NCBI GenBank assembly: GCA_945890715.1
Contig: CAMDCX010000008.1
Coordinates: 1 to 57,744 of the forward strand
Direction: 5' to 3'
Source: PVC group bacterium
GTDB taxonomy: Bacteria; Verrucomicrobiota; Kiritimatiellia; CAIKKV01; CAITUY01
Length of the DNA: 57,744 nucleotides
Shown here: positions 1 to 9,258 of the stretch, piece after piece
Numbering within the stretch: position 1 is the first letter of the stretch
How the letters are laid out: each line of letters begins with the position of its first letter
Made by a program: the position numbers and the translations under genes
Notes under the pieces: model-generated
Told to the model about the DNA's origin: nothing
Database searches by the model: none
What the model saw: the letters and a program-made list of their open reading frames with translations, nothing else

Positions 1-135
1 AGACTAACTGCGCCCCCCTCCCCCCCGGGGGGGAGGGGCAGGAAAACCCCGCCTGATCCTTCGGCACTCTTGTTGCGCCTCCCTGCCTTGGCAGACTAAA
101 CGCACCTGCCTTGATGCAGGGGGGGCGCAGTTACT
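1..135. repeat. Palindrome-rich element with inverted-repeat ends
   Basis: Bases 3-18 and 120-135 form an inverted repeat (15 of 16 positions match; the outer arm reads ACTAACTGCGCCCCCC). Inside are a perfect palindrome with 12-base arms and no loop at 15-26/27-38 made only of C/T and G/A, and two small hairpins at 83-94 and 105-120. No ORF fits. The layout resembles a short non-autonomous mobile element or a dispersed extragenic palindrome. The left edge coincides with the window edge, so it may extend further. Function is unknown; no second copy is seen in this window. Confidence 0.55.
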
Positions 136-184
136 TTGTCAATTGAGCGCGAGAATTTCGCGAGAATTTCGTGTTCGAAACCAC

Positions 185-213
185 TTGACCGGTTAGGCTT
201 CTCTCGTTATATT
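185..213 (+). promoter_or_regulatory. Sigma70-like promoter of the nusA operon
   Basis: TTGACC at 185-190 and TATATT at 208-213 are separated by 17 bases, close to the sigma70 consensus. It lies about 100 bases before the nusA start and directly before a leader hairpin, so it plausibly drives the nusA-infB-rbfA-truB-ribF cluster. The start site is predicted near base 220. This is motif matching only. Confidence 0.6.
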
Positions 214-243
214 CAAAAGTCTTGTCGAAATGGGATGTTGTGC

Positions 244-270
244 AAAGAGTGGGCTCGTCCCACTCTTTTA
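244..270 (+). promoter_or_regulatory. Leader hairpin before nusA, possible attenuator
   Basis: AAAGAGTGGG at 244-253 pairs perfectly with CCCACTCTTT at 259-268 around a 5-base loop, and a short T stretch (266-269) closes the stem. It lies between the predicted promoter (185-213) and nusA (314), inside the expected 5' leader. The U tract is short, so it may be a weak or NusA-sensitive terminator or simply an mRNA structure. Autoregulation of nusA by attenuation is an inference from position. Confidence 0.45.
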
Positions 271-313
271 TGTATCGGAGAGGCTCCGAAACGGCCAGTG
301 GCTAAGGACTATT

Positions 314-1588
314 ATGAATGGCGAACTTTCAGCAATCTTGAGTTTTCTGGAAAAAGAGCGTGGTATTGACCGGGAAACCCTGTTTCAAACGGTCGAATCC
401 GCACTGCTGTCCGCCTCCCGCAAGAGCGTGGGTCCGGCCAAAAACATTCGCATCCACATGGATCGTAAAACCTGTGATATCAAGGCGTTCGCCACCGTGA
501 CCGTAATCGACAAAGTGGTGAATCCGCATGACGAAATCACGTTGCCGGATGCCCGCCGACTCAAGCCGGATGTCATGGTCGGGGATACCATCGAAATCGA
601 AGTCACCCCGAAAAATTTCGGCCGTATTGCGGCGCAAACCGCAAAACAGGCTATTCTGCAGAAAATCAGGCAGGCGGAACGCAATATCGTGTACGAAGAA
701 TACCGTGACCGGGTCAACGACATCATCAGCGGAACCATCCGCCGGTTCGAACGGAGCGATATTGTCGTGGATCTGGGCCGCGCAGAGGCGATTCTCGGGG
801 CCAAGGAACGGATTTCGACCGAAATCTACCAGATCGGCGATCAGGTTCGCGCTTTGGTCGTATCGGTTCAGGACAATCCCTCCGGGCCAAGCATTATCCT
901 TTCCCGTAGCCATCCGGATTTTGTCCGCCGCCTGTTCGAACTTGAAGTCGCCGAAATTGGCGATAAGACCGTGGAAATCAAGGGGATAGCACGGGAAGCC
1001 GGCTTCCGGTCGAAAATCGCCGTGGTCTCCCGTGACTCCAAGGTTGACCCGGTCGGCGCCTGCGTCGGCATGCGGGGCGTCCGCGTGAAAAACATTGTTC
1101 GGGAACTTTCGGGCGAAAAAATCGATATCGTTCGCTGGAGCGACGACATCAAGACCTATGTCGCTAACTCCCTCTCTCCCGCCAAGTTGTCCAAGGTGGA
1201 GATTGATCCCGATAAGACGCACGTAATCCATGTGACCACGGAAGCGGACCAGCTTTCACTGGCGATCGGCAAGCGCGGTCAGAATGTCCGCTTGAGCTCG
1301 AAACTGCTCGGCTGGAAAATTGATGTCCAGAAGGATGAGGGCAATATCACCTTCGAAGAGAAGGTGGCCAAGGCGGTCGACAGTCTGGCGGCTATTCCCG
1401 GAATCGGCCGTGCCAATGCGGAAAAACTGGTTCAAGCTGGCTTCCTGAACATTGAAGGCATCCTGGCGGCGGAAATATCGGACCTCGAAGCCACCGGTGA
1501 ATTTGACGGCGCCACCTCCAAGACGATTTATGAAGCCGCCGCCGCCGCACAACCGATCGTACAGGAAACCAGCGAAATCCTCCCATGA
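314..1588 (+). CDS. nusA: Transcription termination/antitermination factor NusA
   Basis: NusA binds RNA polymerase and nascent RNA and modulates pausing, termination and antitermination. The 424-residue product has the N-terminal polymerase-binding domain, an S1 domain (about 135-200), two KH domains (VGACVGMRGVRVKNIVREL near 247-265; LAIGKRGQNVRL near 316-328) and one helix-hairpin-helix segment (IPGIGRANAEKL near 361-372). E. coli NusA is about 495 residues with two acidic repeats, so this form is shorter at the C-terminus. The start at 314 is chosen over the in-frame ATG at 230 because homology begins there and TAAGGA lies just upstream. The 4-base overlap with infB implies coupled translation. 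The usual upstream neighbour rimP is not present in the window. Confidence 0.96.
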   Translation: MNGELSAILSFLEKERGIDRETLFQTVESALLSASRKSVGPAKNIRIHMDRKTCDIKAFATVTVIDKVVNPHDEITLPDARRLKPDVMVGDTIEIEVTPKNFGRIAAQTAKQAILQKIRQAERNIVYEEYRDRVNDIISGTIRRFERSDIVVDLGRAEAILGAKERISTEIYQIGDQVRALVVSVQDNPSGPSIILSRSHPDFVRRLFELEVAEIGDKTVEIKGIAREAGFRSKIAVVSRDSKVDPVGACVGMRGVRVKNIVRELSGEKIDIVRWSDDIKTYVANSLSPAKLSKVEIDPDKTHVIHVTTEADQLSLAIGKRGQNVRLSSKLLGWKIDVQKDEGNITFEEKVAKAVDSLAAIPGIGRANAEKLVQAGFLNIEGILAAEISDLEATGEFDGATSKTIYEAAAAAQPIVQETSEILP

Positions 1589-3633
1589 GAGTACACGAAA
1601 TAGCTAAGGAATTGGGGCTCAACAGCAAAGAGCTGTTGGATCAGTTGACGGCACAGGGCGTTGACGCCAAGAATCACATGAGCACGCTGGAGGCAGGCGT
1701 TGTAGAACGGCTTCGGGCTTCAGCCAAGAAACCTGCCCCCATCGCCGCCAAGCCTGCTCCGGCTCCCATCGCCGCCAAGCCTGCTCCAGCTACCGCGTCG
1801 AAACCGGCTGAGCCCCCTGCCGCCGCACCGGCTCCCGTGGAGGCCCCTGCGGAAAACAGTAAAATCATTATCCTCAAGGGACCCGTTGTGGTTCGGGATC
1901 TTGCGGGGTTCCTGGGCGTACGCCCGAATCAACTGATCGCCGAGCTGATGCGGCTCAATGTGCTCGCCTCCATCAGCGAACACATCGAGATCAAGGACGC
2001 CGCACGGGTCGCCGAAAAACACGGCTTTACCGTTGAGCGGGAAAAGAAAATTGAGCACAAGCCCCTCGTCAAAAAAGAGACCGTCGAAGAGGTGGTCGAA
2101 AAGAAAAAGGCCGAGGAAAAGGCACATCGCCCCCCTGTCGTCACCGTGCTAGGCCATGTTGACCATGGCAAAACATCCCTACTGGATCGTATCCGGAACA
2201 CAACGGTCGCGAAGGGTGAATCCGGCGGAATTACCCAGCATATCGGTGCTTCAACGGTCACAGTCGGTGAAAAAAGCATCACGTTTCTCGATACCCCGGG
2301 CCATGCCGCCTTCACGGCCATGCGCGCCCGTGGCGCCAACATGACCGATATCGCCATTATCGTGGTGGATTCACAGGACGGCCTGATGCCCCAGACCAAG
2401 GAAGCTATCCAGCACGCGCAGGCGGCCAATGTTCCCATTATTGTGGCCATCAACAAGATGGATCTTCCCACCGCCAATCCAGACAAAGCCAAGAAACAGC
2501 TTCAGGCCATGGAAATGACGCCCGAAGAATGGGGCGGGAAAACCATCGTCTGTCAGGTCAGCGCCCTCACCGGTGCCGGCGTTCCGGAATTGCTGGACAT
2601 GATTCTGCTTCAGGCGGAAATGATGGAATTGCAGGCGAATCCGAACCAGGCGGCCAAGGGCTATGTGATTGAGGCCCAGTTGGAATCCGGCATGGGTCCC
2701 ACGGCCAATCTTCTGGTGGCCAACGGCACCTTGAATGTGGGCGATACCATTCTTTGCGGCTCGCATTGGGGCCGGGTTCGTGCCCTCATCAATGACCATG
2801 GCCTGAAAGTCAAATCCGCAGGCCCCTCTGTCCCGGTGAAATGTCTCGGGTTGTCAGGCGTTCCGAGTGCAGGCGCCCCCTTTGAGATCCTGAAAAACGA
2901 GCGCGAGGCGCGAAACGCCGCCGAGGAGCGCGCTGCCGCCAGCAAATTAACCCAATTGACCGCCCCGAAGCGCGCCTCCCTGGCCACCCTCTTCGAGAAG
3001 ATGAAGGAAAACAAGGACCGGATCGAACTCCAACTGATGATCAAGGCCGATGTGCAGGGCTCGCTTGAAGCCATCGATCACGCGCTCAAGCAGATCAAAA
3101 GCGACAAGGTGTCCCTGAATATCCTCATGAGCGGAGTGGGCAGTATCACAGCCAATGACATTCTTCTGGCGAGCGCCTCGGATGCCATTGTACTGGGCTT
3201 CCATGTCTCCATCGAGGAAGGCGCCAACAAGATGGCCAAGAAGGAAGGCATCGAAATCCGCCTTCACAGCATCATTTACGAATTGATTGACCAGGTTCAG
3301 GAAGCCATGGTCGGCCTCCTCAGCCCCATCCTGAAGGAAAAAGTGGTTTCGCACGCCCTTGTTCAGCAGGTCTTTACAATCTCAAAAACCGGCGTCATCG
3401 CCGGCTGCATGTGCACCGACGGAAAGATCACCTCCCGGCTCAAGGGTCGGGTCAAGCGCGAGGGAAGCGTGCTCTTCGAGGGCAAAATCGTCTCCCTGCG
3501 CCGGTTCCAGAGCGATGTCAGCGAGGTTCGGGAAAGTCAGGAATGCGGCATCATGCTAGATAACTTCACCGCCTTTGCCGAAGGCGACATCCTTGAATTT
3601 TACGAAGTGGAACGGATCACCCAAACCCTGTAG
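1585..3633 (+). CDS. infB: Translation initiation factor IF-2
   Basis: IF-2 is the GTPase that places initiator tRNA on the 30S subunit and promotes subunit joining. The 682-residue protein has an N-terminal IF2_N helix ([21 protein letters not shown]), an Ala/Pro/Lys-rich linker with a repeated [12 protein letters not shown] unit (a tandem repeat in the DNA near 1735-1790), a second IF2_N-like region (about 90-150) and the G domain: GHVDHGKT at about 190-197, then DTPGHAAF and NKMD. Domains II-IV follow. It is shorter than the roughly 890-residue E. coli protein because the N-terminal region is short. It overlaps nusA by 4 bases and is followed after 18 bases by rbfA. Confidence 0.97.
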   Translation: MRVHEIAKELGLNSKELLDQLTAQGVDAKNHMSTLEAGVVERLRASAKKPAPIAAKPAPAPIAAKPAPATASKPAEPPAAAPAPVEAPAENSKIIILKGPVVVRDLAGFLGVRPNQLIAELMRLNVLASISEHIEIKDAARVAEKHGFTVEREKKIEHKPLVKKETVEEVVEKKKAEEKAHRPPVVTVLGHVDHGKTSLLDRIRNTTVAKGESGGITQHIGASTVTVGEKSITFLDTPGHAAFTAMRARGANMTDIAIIVVDSQDGLMPQTKEAIQHAQAANVPIIVAINKMDLPTANPDKAKKQLQAMEMTPEEWGGKTIVCQVSALTGAGVPELLDMILLQAEMMELQANPNQAAKGYVIEAQLESGMGPTANLLVANGTLNVGDTILCGSHWGRVRALINDHGLKVKSAGPSVPVKCLGLSGVPSAGAPFEILKNEREARNAAEERAAASKLTQLTAPKRASLATLFEKMKENKDRIELQLMIKADVQGSLEAIDHALKQIKSDKVSLNILMSGVGSITANDILLASASDAIVLGFHVSIEEGANKMAKKEGIEIRLHSIIYELIDQVQEAMVGLLSPILKEKVVSHALVQQVFTISKTGVIAGCMCTDGKITSRLKGRVKREGSVLFEGKIVSLRRFQSDVSEVRESQECGIMLDNFTAFAEGDILEFYEVERITQTL

Positions 3634-3651
3634 CCGGGGGTTTCGCGGAAC

Positions 3652-4062
3652 ATGAAGACGGACCGTCTGACCAGAGTCAATGAACTCCTTCGCCGAGAAA
3701 TCGGCGTGATTCTGTATCGTTTACTCAACCAGTCCCAGTTCGACCTGGCGGCTTTGACCATCACCCACGTCATCACCAATAGCGACTTGCGAAGTGCCCG
3801 GGTGCTGGTCTCTATTCGTGGCCATGAACACGAACGCCGGGCCATGCTAAACCGCATCCAGCACCTGCATGGCGAAATCCAGGAGGAAATCGCCAAGGTC
3901 GTCATCCTGAAATACACTCCGAAACTCGTCTTCGCCCTGGATTCCTCCATCGAAATCGGCGACCGCGTCCTGGACATTCTCTCGAAACTCCCGCCGCCCG
4001 CCCCGGAAAACACCGACACGCCTTCCCCCCCGCCCGAAACGGAGGAGGGGGATCCCTTATGA
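3652..4062 (+). CDS. rbfA: Ribosome-binding factor A
   Basis: RbfA is a small KH-fold protein that binds the 30S precursor and is needed for late 16S rRNA maturation. The 136-residue product starts with the family signature MKTDRLTRVNELLRREIGVIL and keeps the core with ALTITHV and LRSARVLVSI; the last 25 residues are a Pro/Glu-rich tail. Its place between infB and truB is the conserved bacterial order. The stop overlaps the truB start by 4 bases. Confidence 0.94.
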   Translation: MKTDRLTRVNELLRREIGVILYRLLNQSQFDLAALTITHVITNSDLRSARVLVSIRGHEHERRAMLNRIQHLHGEIQEEIAKVVILKYTPKLVFALDSSIEIGDRVLDILSKLPPPAPENTDTPSPPPETEEGDPL

Positions 4063-4784
4063 GCCCGGGTGATCCGTTTGACGGCATTCTTCTGGTAGAC
4101 AAACCGGCCGGACCCACCTCGCATGATGTGGTCCACCATATCCGCCGCCATTTCAAACTGAAAAAAGTTGGCCACGGCGGAACGCTTGATCCCGCGGCCA
4201 CCGGGCTTCTCGTCATCCTTCTGGGCCGCGGCACCCGGGTTTCAAACCGGTTCATGTCCTCCGACAAAACCTACGAAGGCACCCTGAGGCTCGGAATCAC
4301 AACCGATTCCCAGGACGCCGATGGGAACATCACCCGGGAGACGGATCCCTCCGGAGTCACCCGTGAACAACTTGAAGCCGCCATGGCTCCTTTCAAGGGC
4401 GACCTGTTTCAGACCCCCCCGATGGTTTCCGCCGTCAGGATCAATGGCGTTCAGATGTACAAGCTCGCCCGCCAAGGGGAAGAGGTGGAACGGAAACCCC
4501 GCTTTATCCATCTCTACGAATTCCGCCTCCTGAATTTCGCCTCTCCCTCCGCCTCCTTCGTCCTACGCTGTAGCAAGGGAACGTATGTGCGGACGATCTG
4601 TCATGATATCGGAGAGGCCCTGGGCGTGGGAGCCCATCTCTCCCAACTTCGCCGTACGGAGTCCGCAGGCTTTGAGGTCCGGCAGGCTATCCCGTTTGAA
4701 ACCCTGCTCTCCCTGAACCAGGTCGATCTTCTGGATGTGGTTCTCCCCCTTCACACCTTGTCTGTACGGGAGGCGAGTCCCTGA
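4059..4784 (+). CDS. truB: tRNA pseudouridine-55 synthase
   Basis: TruB isomerises U55 in the T loop of tRNAs to pseudouridine. The 241-residue protein has the family opening GILLVDKPAGPTSHDVV and the catalytic motif GGTLDPAATGLL with the nucleophile Asp at about residue 44; KTYEGTLRLG and SKGTYVRTICHDIGEALG are further conserved blocks. It is shorter than E. coli TruB (314 residues) and ends soon after the catalytic core, so a C-terminal PUA-like extension is mostly absent. It overlaps rbfA by 4 bases; ribF starts 20 bases later. Confidence 0.95.
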   Translation: MSPGDPFDGILLVDKPAGPTSHDVVHHIRRHFKLKKVGHGGTLDPAATGLLVILLGRGTRVSNRFMSSDKTYEGTLRLGITTDSQDADGNITRETDPSGVTREQLEAAMAPFKGDLFQTPPMVSAVRINGVQMYKLARQGEEVERKPRFIHLYEFRLLNFASPSASFVLRCSKGTYVRTICHDIGEALGVGAHLSQLRRTESAGFEVRQAIPFETLLSLNQVDLLDVVLPLHTLSVREASP

Positions 4785-4804
4785 GGCGGCTGGAGAAAAC
4801 GGGA

Positions 4805-5806
4805 ATGAAAATCATTCACCAGATGTCCGGATTGAAACGCCACACAAGGCCGGTATGCCTCGCGGTTGGCTTTTTCGACGGCGTTCATCTCGGGCACCAG
4901 GAAGTGCTGCGTCGGACCCTGGCCCGGGCACGAGCCATCGGGGGTGAAGCCTGGGCCATGACGTTCGATCCGCATCCGCTCAAGATCATCTCCCCGGATT
5001 CCGCCCCGCTTCTGCTCACCGACACGCCTCACAAACTGGCGCTGCTGAGACAGTTCGGCCTGGATGGATGTCTTCTGGTTCCCTTCACCCGCCGTTTCGC
5101 CGCAACTCCGGCGGAAGTTTTCCTGAAACGACTCGAGCGCGGAATTCCAGCCCTCCACTCTATTTTCATGGGGGATGACTGGCGATTCGGACATCAGGGA
5201 AAAGGGGACCGCGCCATGTTGTCAAACTGGGCCCGAACCCGGAACATCACGGTGCACCGGGTTCCCTCCATCCAGAACCGGAAACAGGCCGTCTCCAGCA
5301 CCCGCATCCGGAAAGCCGTCATCGCCGGACACCTCTCCGAGGCCGCAACGCTCCTGGGGCGGCCTTTCAGCATTCTGGGCACAGTCGTTCAGGGGAACCG
5401 GATCGGCCGGAAACTGGGTTACCCGACCGCCAATCTTGATCCCCGAAACGAGGCTCACCCTCCGACGGGGGTCTACGTCGTGCAAGCCCTTGTCAACCGG
5501 CACGCCTTCCCCGGAATCGTCAATTTCGGCCATCATCCGACCGTGGCACGTGTCTCAAAACCCTTGCTGGAGCTTCATTTGCTCGACACCCGGATGTCGC
5601 TCTACCGGCGTCGGATCGAGGTATTCTTTCTGCACCCTCTGCGGGCCGAGAGAAAATTCCCCGATCTTCAGGCCCTCACCCGCCAGATCGCGCGTGACGA
5701 ACGAGCGGCCCGGCGCGTTCTCGCCAGCGCCACCCTGAAGAATTCTTGGATCAGGGCTTTACAACGATGGCACCCCGAGGCTATAGTCCGTCAAACAAAT
5801 AAGTAA
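4805..5806 (+). CDS. ribF: Bifunctional riboflavin kinase/FAD synthetase
   Basis: RibF phosphorylates riboflavin to FMN and adenylates FMN to FAD. The 333-residue product has the N-terminal nucleotidyltransferase domain (VGFFDGVHLGHQ near 20-31, later SSTRIRKAVIAGHLSEA) and the C-terminal kinase domain (GNRIGRKLGYPTANL). Length and order are normal for the family. It sits in the common truB-ribF-rpsO neighbourhood with a 20-base gap from truB. No FMN riboswitch is visible, so it is probably made constitutively with the cluster. Confidence 0.95.
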   Translation: MKIIHQMSGLKRHTRPVCLAVGFFDGVHLGHQEVLRRTLARARAIGGEAWAMTFDPHPLKIISPDSAPLLLTDTPHKLALLRQFGLDGCLLVPFTRRFAATPAEVFLKRLERGIPALHSIFMGDDWRFGHQGKGDRAMLSNWARTRNITVHRVPSIQNRKQAVSSTRIRKAVIAGHLSEAATLLGRPFSILGTVVQGNRIGRKLGYPTANLDPRNEAHPPTGVYVVQALVNRHAFPGIVNFGHHPTVARVSKPLLELHLLDTRMSLYRRRIEVFFLHPLRAERKFPDLQALTRQIARDERAARRVLASATLKNSWIRALQRWHPEAIVRQTNK

Positions 5807-5847
5807 GAAAGTAAGCGAAAAGAAAGGGAATAGGGCTCAGTTACCGT

Positions 5848-6111
5848 ATGGATTCCAAAGTTAAGAGCACAGTTCAGAAAGAGTTTCGGAGACACGCCAA
5901 GGACACGGGGTCTTCCGAAGTTCAGGTAGCCTTGTTGACACGTCGCATTGAGGAGCTCACCGAGCATCTCAAGCTTCACAAAAAGGACCACAGCTCACGC
6001 TATGGCCTGCTTAAAATGGTCAGTGCCCGTCGTCGTCTGTTGAATTACATCAAGACGAAGGATGAGGCCGGTTATCAGGACGTTATCAAACGCCTGAAAC
6101 TCCGCCGCTAA
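5848..6111 (+). CDS. rpsO: 30S ribosomal protein S15
   Basis: S15 is a primary 16S rRNA-binding protein of the 30S platform. The 87-residue product has the normal length and the signatures [16 protein letters not shown] and [18 protein letters not shown]. An AG-rich stretch (AAAGAAAGGGAA, about 5820-5831) lies somewhat far upstream of the ATG. As in most bacteria it directly precedes pnp, separated by a long hairpin. Confidence 0.97.
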   Translation: MDSKVKSTVQKEFRRHAKDTGSSEVQVALLTRRIEELTEHLKLHKKDHSSRYGLLKMVSARRRLLNYIKTKDEAGYQDVIKRLKLRR

Positions 6112-6126
6112 GGCATAGTTCTATCG

Positions 6127-6176
6127 GGCAGGTTTGTTTCCAGTTTGTGATCATCAATCACAGGAATCAACCTGCC
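6127..6176 (+). promoter_or_regulatory. Long hairpin between rpsO and pnp
   Basis: GGCAGGTT at 6127-6134 pairs with AACCTGCC at 6169-6176. The stem continues with small interruptions through TTCC/GGAA and ends in TGTGAT (6146-6151) paired with ATCACA (6157-6162) around a 5-base loop. No U tract follows, so this is not a standard terminator. In E. coli the rpsO-pnp gap holds an RNase III-cut stem-loop through which PNPase controls its own mRNA. Position and shape suggest the same role here, by analogy only. Confidence 0.6.
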
Positions 6177-6205
6177 TGTAACATCTCCCTATTCAGAAAG
6201 AACAC

Positions 6206-8320
6206 ATGAAAGAACCTGTATCTGTCAGCGTCGCCCTTGGCGACAAAACCATCATTCTCGAAACCGGCCTCCTGGCTCTGCAAGCCAAGGGAGCCACCAC
6301 GGTTCGGCTGGGTGACACCGTCATCCTCTCGACCGCCTGCGCCTCGGAATCCCCCCGCGACGGAATCGATTACTTCCCGTTGCAGGTGGAATACCGCGAA
6401 CGATTCTCAGCCGCCGGAAAATTCCCGGGTGGCTTCTTCAAACGCGAAGGCCGTCCCTCGGAAAACGAGATCCTGGCCGCCCGCTTCACCGACCGGCCGA
6501 TCCGCCCGCTCTTTTCCGAGAGCTACCGGAACGATGTCCAGATCGTCGGAACCCTGCTTTCCGCCGATGGCGAGAACGCCGCCGACATCCTGTCCATCCT
6601 GGGCGGCAGCACCGCGCTGATGCTCAGCGACCTCCCCTTCCATGGTCCAATCGCGGGTGTCCGCGTCGGTCGGGTGAACGGGAAGTTCATCATCAACCCC
6701 ACCGTGGCCGAGCGCGCAGAAAGTGACCTGGATCTGGTATACGCGGGAAATCGCAAGACCCCGACCATGATCGAGGGCGATTCCAAGGAACTGTCGGAAG
6801 CCGATCTCGTGGCCGCCATGCGCTTTGCGCACGACGCCTGCGTCAAATTGTGCGACGCCCAGATCGAACTGCGTAAAAAGGCGGGCTTGGGTGACAAGGT
6901 CGTTACGGAGCCCGCGGCCGACACCACGTTCCTGGACGCGGCCCGCAGCTTCATTGGCGCCGAGTTGTCACAGGCCTACCTGATCGCCGGAAAACAGGAG
7001 CGAAACGGCACCGTTGGCAAACTGAAGGAAACCTTCAAGACCAAGATGACCGAGAAGTTTCCCGCCATCACAAAGGAGCCGTTGCGCGCCACCTTCGATG
7101 CACTCTGCATCGAAGTCGTCCGGGCCAATGTCCTTGAGCGAGACAAGCGCATCGACGGACGCGGCGCGGATGATGTCCGCCCCCTGACCGCCAAAGTCGG
7201 CCTGCTGCCCCGCGTTCACGGCTCGGCCTTCTTCGGACGCGGCGAGACACACGCACTGGGTACGGTCACCCTCGGCACCAGCGGCGACGCCCAGGATATG
7301 GACGCCATCACCGGCGGCCCCACCTCCAAGGCGTTCATGCTGCACTACAACTTCCCGCCCTACAGCGTCGGCGAAACAGGCCGCTTCGGTTCACCCGGTC
7401 GCCGGGAAATCGGGCACGGCAACCTGGCCGAACGATCCCTCGCGGAAGTCGTTCCGAAGGATTATCCCTATACGGTCAGGTTGTTGTCCGACATCATGGG
7501 CTCGAATGGCTCAAGCTCGATGGCCAGCATCTGCGTCGGCACCCTCGCCCTGATGGATGCGGGCGTCCCGATCACCGCTCCGGTTGCAGGCATTTCCTGC
7601 GGCCTGTTCTCGGCGCCGGGCAAGGCTAAGACCGTTGTGGATATCCTGGGCGACGAGGATCATTGCGGCGACATGGATTTCAAGGTCGGCGGAACCCGCA
7701 AGGGCATCACCGGCTTCCAGCTGGATCTCAAGATCCGCGGGCTGGAATGGAACATCGTCGAGGAAGCCTTCGAAAAGTGCCGTATTGCCCGGATGAAGAT
7801 CCTGGACTTTATGGAAAGCGTCATTGCCAAGCCGCGTGAAGAGCTTTCCCCCTACGCACCCCGGATCACCGTGGTGACCATTCCGATTGACAAGATCGGC
7901 GAACTGATCGGCCCCGGCGGAAAAAACATCCGTCGTATCGTCGAACTCAGCGGCGCTCAGATCGACATCAACGACGATGGCACCGTCAAGGTCTTCAGCA
8001 GCAAGGAAGAAGGCATGAAGCTTGCCCTGCGCGAGATCAACATGATCACCGCCGACCCCGAAGAGGGCGTGATTTATGACGGGATCGTTACCGGAATCAC
8101 CAAGTTCGGTTGCTTTGTCGAGATCTTCCCCGGTCGCGACGGCCTGGTTCACATCAGCGAGTTGGCGGACTTCCATGTCCGGAACGTCGAGGATGTGTGC
8201 AAGGTGGGCGACCAGATGTGGGTCAAGTGCATCGGCATCGATGAAAAGGGTCGGGTCAAACTCAGCCGTCGCGCCGCGATGGTGGAGAAAGATGCCGCTC
8301 CCGCACCTGCCGCTCAATAA
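6206..8320 (+). CDS. pnp: Polyribonucleotide nucleotidyltransferase (PNPase)
   Basis: PNPase degrades RNA 3' to 5' using phosphate and can also add tails. The 704-residue protein has two RNase PH-like domains (first about 1-220, second about 310-540 with the family block FMLHYNFPPYSVGE), an all-helical linker, a KH domain (IGPGGKNIRRIVELSG) and a C-terminal S1 domain (GIVTGITKFGCFVEIFPG). Length is normal. It follows rpsO after a structured leader and is closed by a strong intrinsic terminator at 8342-8376. Confidence 0.97.
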   Translation: MKEPVSVSVALGDKTIILETGLLALQAKGATTVRLGDTVILSTACASESPRDGIDYFPLQVEYRERFSAAGKFPGGFFKREGRPSENEILAARFTDRPIRPLFSESYRNDVQIVGTLLSADGENAADILSILGGSTALMLSDLPFHGPIAGVRVGRVNGKFIINPTVAERAESDLDLVYAGNRKTPTMIEGDSKELSEADLVAAMRFAHDACVKLCDAQIELRKKAGLGDKVVTEPAADTTFLDAARSFIGAELSQAYLIAGKQERNGTVGKLKETFKTKMTEKFPAITKEPLRATFDALCIEVVRANVLERDKRIDGRGADDVRPLTAKVGLLPRVHGSAFFGRGETHALGTVTLGTSGDAQDMDAITGGPTSKAFMLHYNFPPYSVGETGRFGSPGRREIGHGNLAERSLAEVVPKDYPYTVRLLSDIMGSNGSSSMASICVGTLALMDAGVPITAPVAGISCGLFSAPGKAKTVVDILGDEDHCGDMDFKVGGTRKGITGFQLDLKIRGLEWNIVEEAFEKCRIARMKILDFMESVIAKPREELSPYAPRITVVTIPIDKIGELIGPGGKNIRRIVELSGAQIDINDDGTVKVFSSKEEGMKLALREINMITADPEEGVIYDGIVTGITKFGCFVEIFPGRDGLVHISELADFHVRNVEDVCKVGDQMWVKCIGIDEKGRVKLSRRAAMVEKDAAPAPAAQ

Positions 8321-8341
8321 GATAAACGTTGTAAACCATGA

Positions 8342-8376
8342 AACGGGAAGAAGGGAAACCTTCTTCCCGTTTTTTC
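8342..8376 (+). terminator. Intrinsic terminator after pnp
   Basis: AACGGGAAGAAGG (8342-8354) pairs perfectly with CCTTCTTCCCGTT (8359-8371) around a GAAA tetraloop and runs into TTTTTT (8370-8375). It ends the + strand cluster. The stop codon of the convergent minus-strand gene begins at 8377, right against the T run. The stem can also form in the opposite transcript, but there its U tract is poor. Confidence 0.9.
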
Positions 8377-9258
8377 TTAGTCTTTCGGCATCTGAAGCTG
8401 AAACTGGCGTCCAAACTTGGCTGAATTGATCGTCAGCGGACTGGGACTCTTGACTGGTATCACAGGCAGGTTCGTGGAACCCAACTCAATCGCCGCCTGA
8501 GTTTCAAGCTCGCGAAGTTGGCTCTCCTGCATGGGCCGTTCCATAAAATCCCGATAATCGGCCTCAACCGCCTTCACTCGCCGCCCCAACTCATTCAGTT
8601 GCTTGGTCAGCATCGTGTTGTCAATCTCGAGGGCTGACACCTTGTCCTTGAGTTGGTCGATCTCACCATCACGACCGGATAGTTCAGAAGAGAGGTTAGA
8701 GGAAATCACCGAATGGGCCCACAGGATGTTCCGGGTAATATCCTTGCGCATCGTGGTGGCCGTCTGGACTGAAGCCAGGGCAGCCCCATCGGCCACTTTC
8801 TTGATTGCGGAGGCCGCCTCCTGCCGGGATTTTTCAGCACGGGATTTCTGCTCGACAACATCCGTTTTGATCGCACTGATCCGTTCGCTGTTCATCCAGA
8901 CAATCGCCGCCAAAACCCCCGAAAAGGCCACCGTAAACCCAAGCGTCAACCACAGATTACGTTTCCGGGCCCGACGGCGTTCTTCGCTGAGAAACTTCTT
9001 GAATGAATTCAGGATTGGAAGGGAGTCCTCGTTCAGCGCGGGATCTCCGGCCAGAACGGGAAGACTCGACCCCTGCCCCGGATCCGGATTCGTAAAACCC
9101 AGGGGAGGATTCATCGGCATGGGTTTCTGGAAATTGCCGCGCAGTCCGGACATTCGTTCGGAAATCCGGGATAGGGCTTCCGCCTGCAGGCGCAACACTT
9201 CGGTAAGGCCGTCAACCCCCCGGTGATCCGTTTCTGGAGTCTGTTTTTCGTCTGTCAT
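8377..9258 (-). CDS. Unrecognised membrane-anchored coiled-coil protein
   Basis: Family not recognised. The 293-residue product has a soluble, Pro/Gly-rich N-terminus (about 1-95), a basic stretch (EERRRARKR), one transmembrane helix at about 102-122 and then a long, heptad-like charged helix region (about 125-245) before a short tail. It looks like a single-pass protein whose C-terminal coiled coil lies on the other side of the membrane from its N-terminus; with the basic flank on the N-side, the coiled coil is probably periplasmic. The start overlaps the upstream GYF_2-like gene by 4 bases, so the two are co-translated and may work together. Confidence 0.75.
   Translation of the reverse strand: MTDEKQTPETDHRGVDGLTEVLRLQAEALSRISERMSGLRGNFQKPMPMNPPLGFTNPDPGQGSSLPVLAGDPALNEDSLPILNSFKKFLSEERRRARKRNLWLTLGFTVAFSGVLAAIVWMNSERISAIKTDVVEQKSRAEKSRQEAASAIKKVADGAALASVQTATTMRKDITRNILWAHSVISSNLSSELSGRDGEIDQLKDKVSALEIDNTMLTKQLNELGRRVKAVEADYRDFMERPMQESQLRELETQAAIELGSTNLPVIPVKSPSPLTINSAKFGRQFQLQMPKD

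Noticed and set aside
136-369. Small ORF before nusA
   Set aside because: It overlaps the nusA start in another frame, includes the leader hairpin and promoter, and shows no homology.
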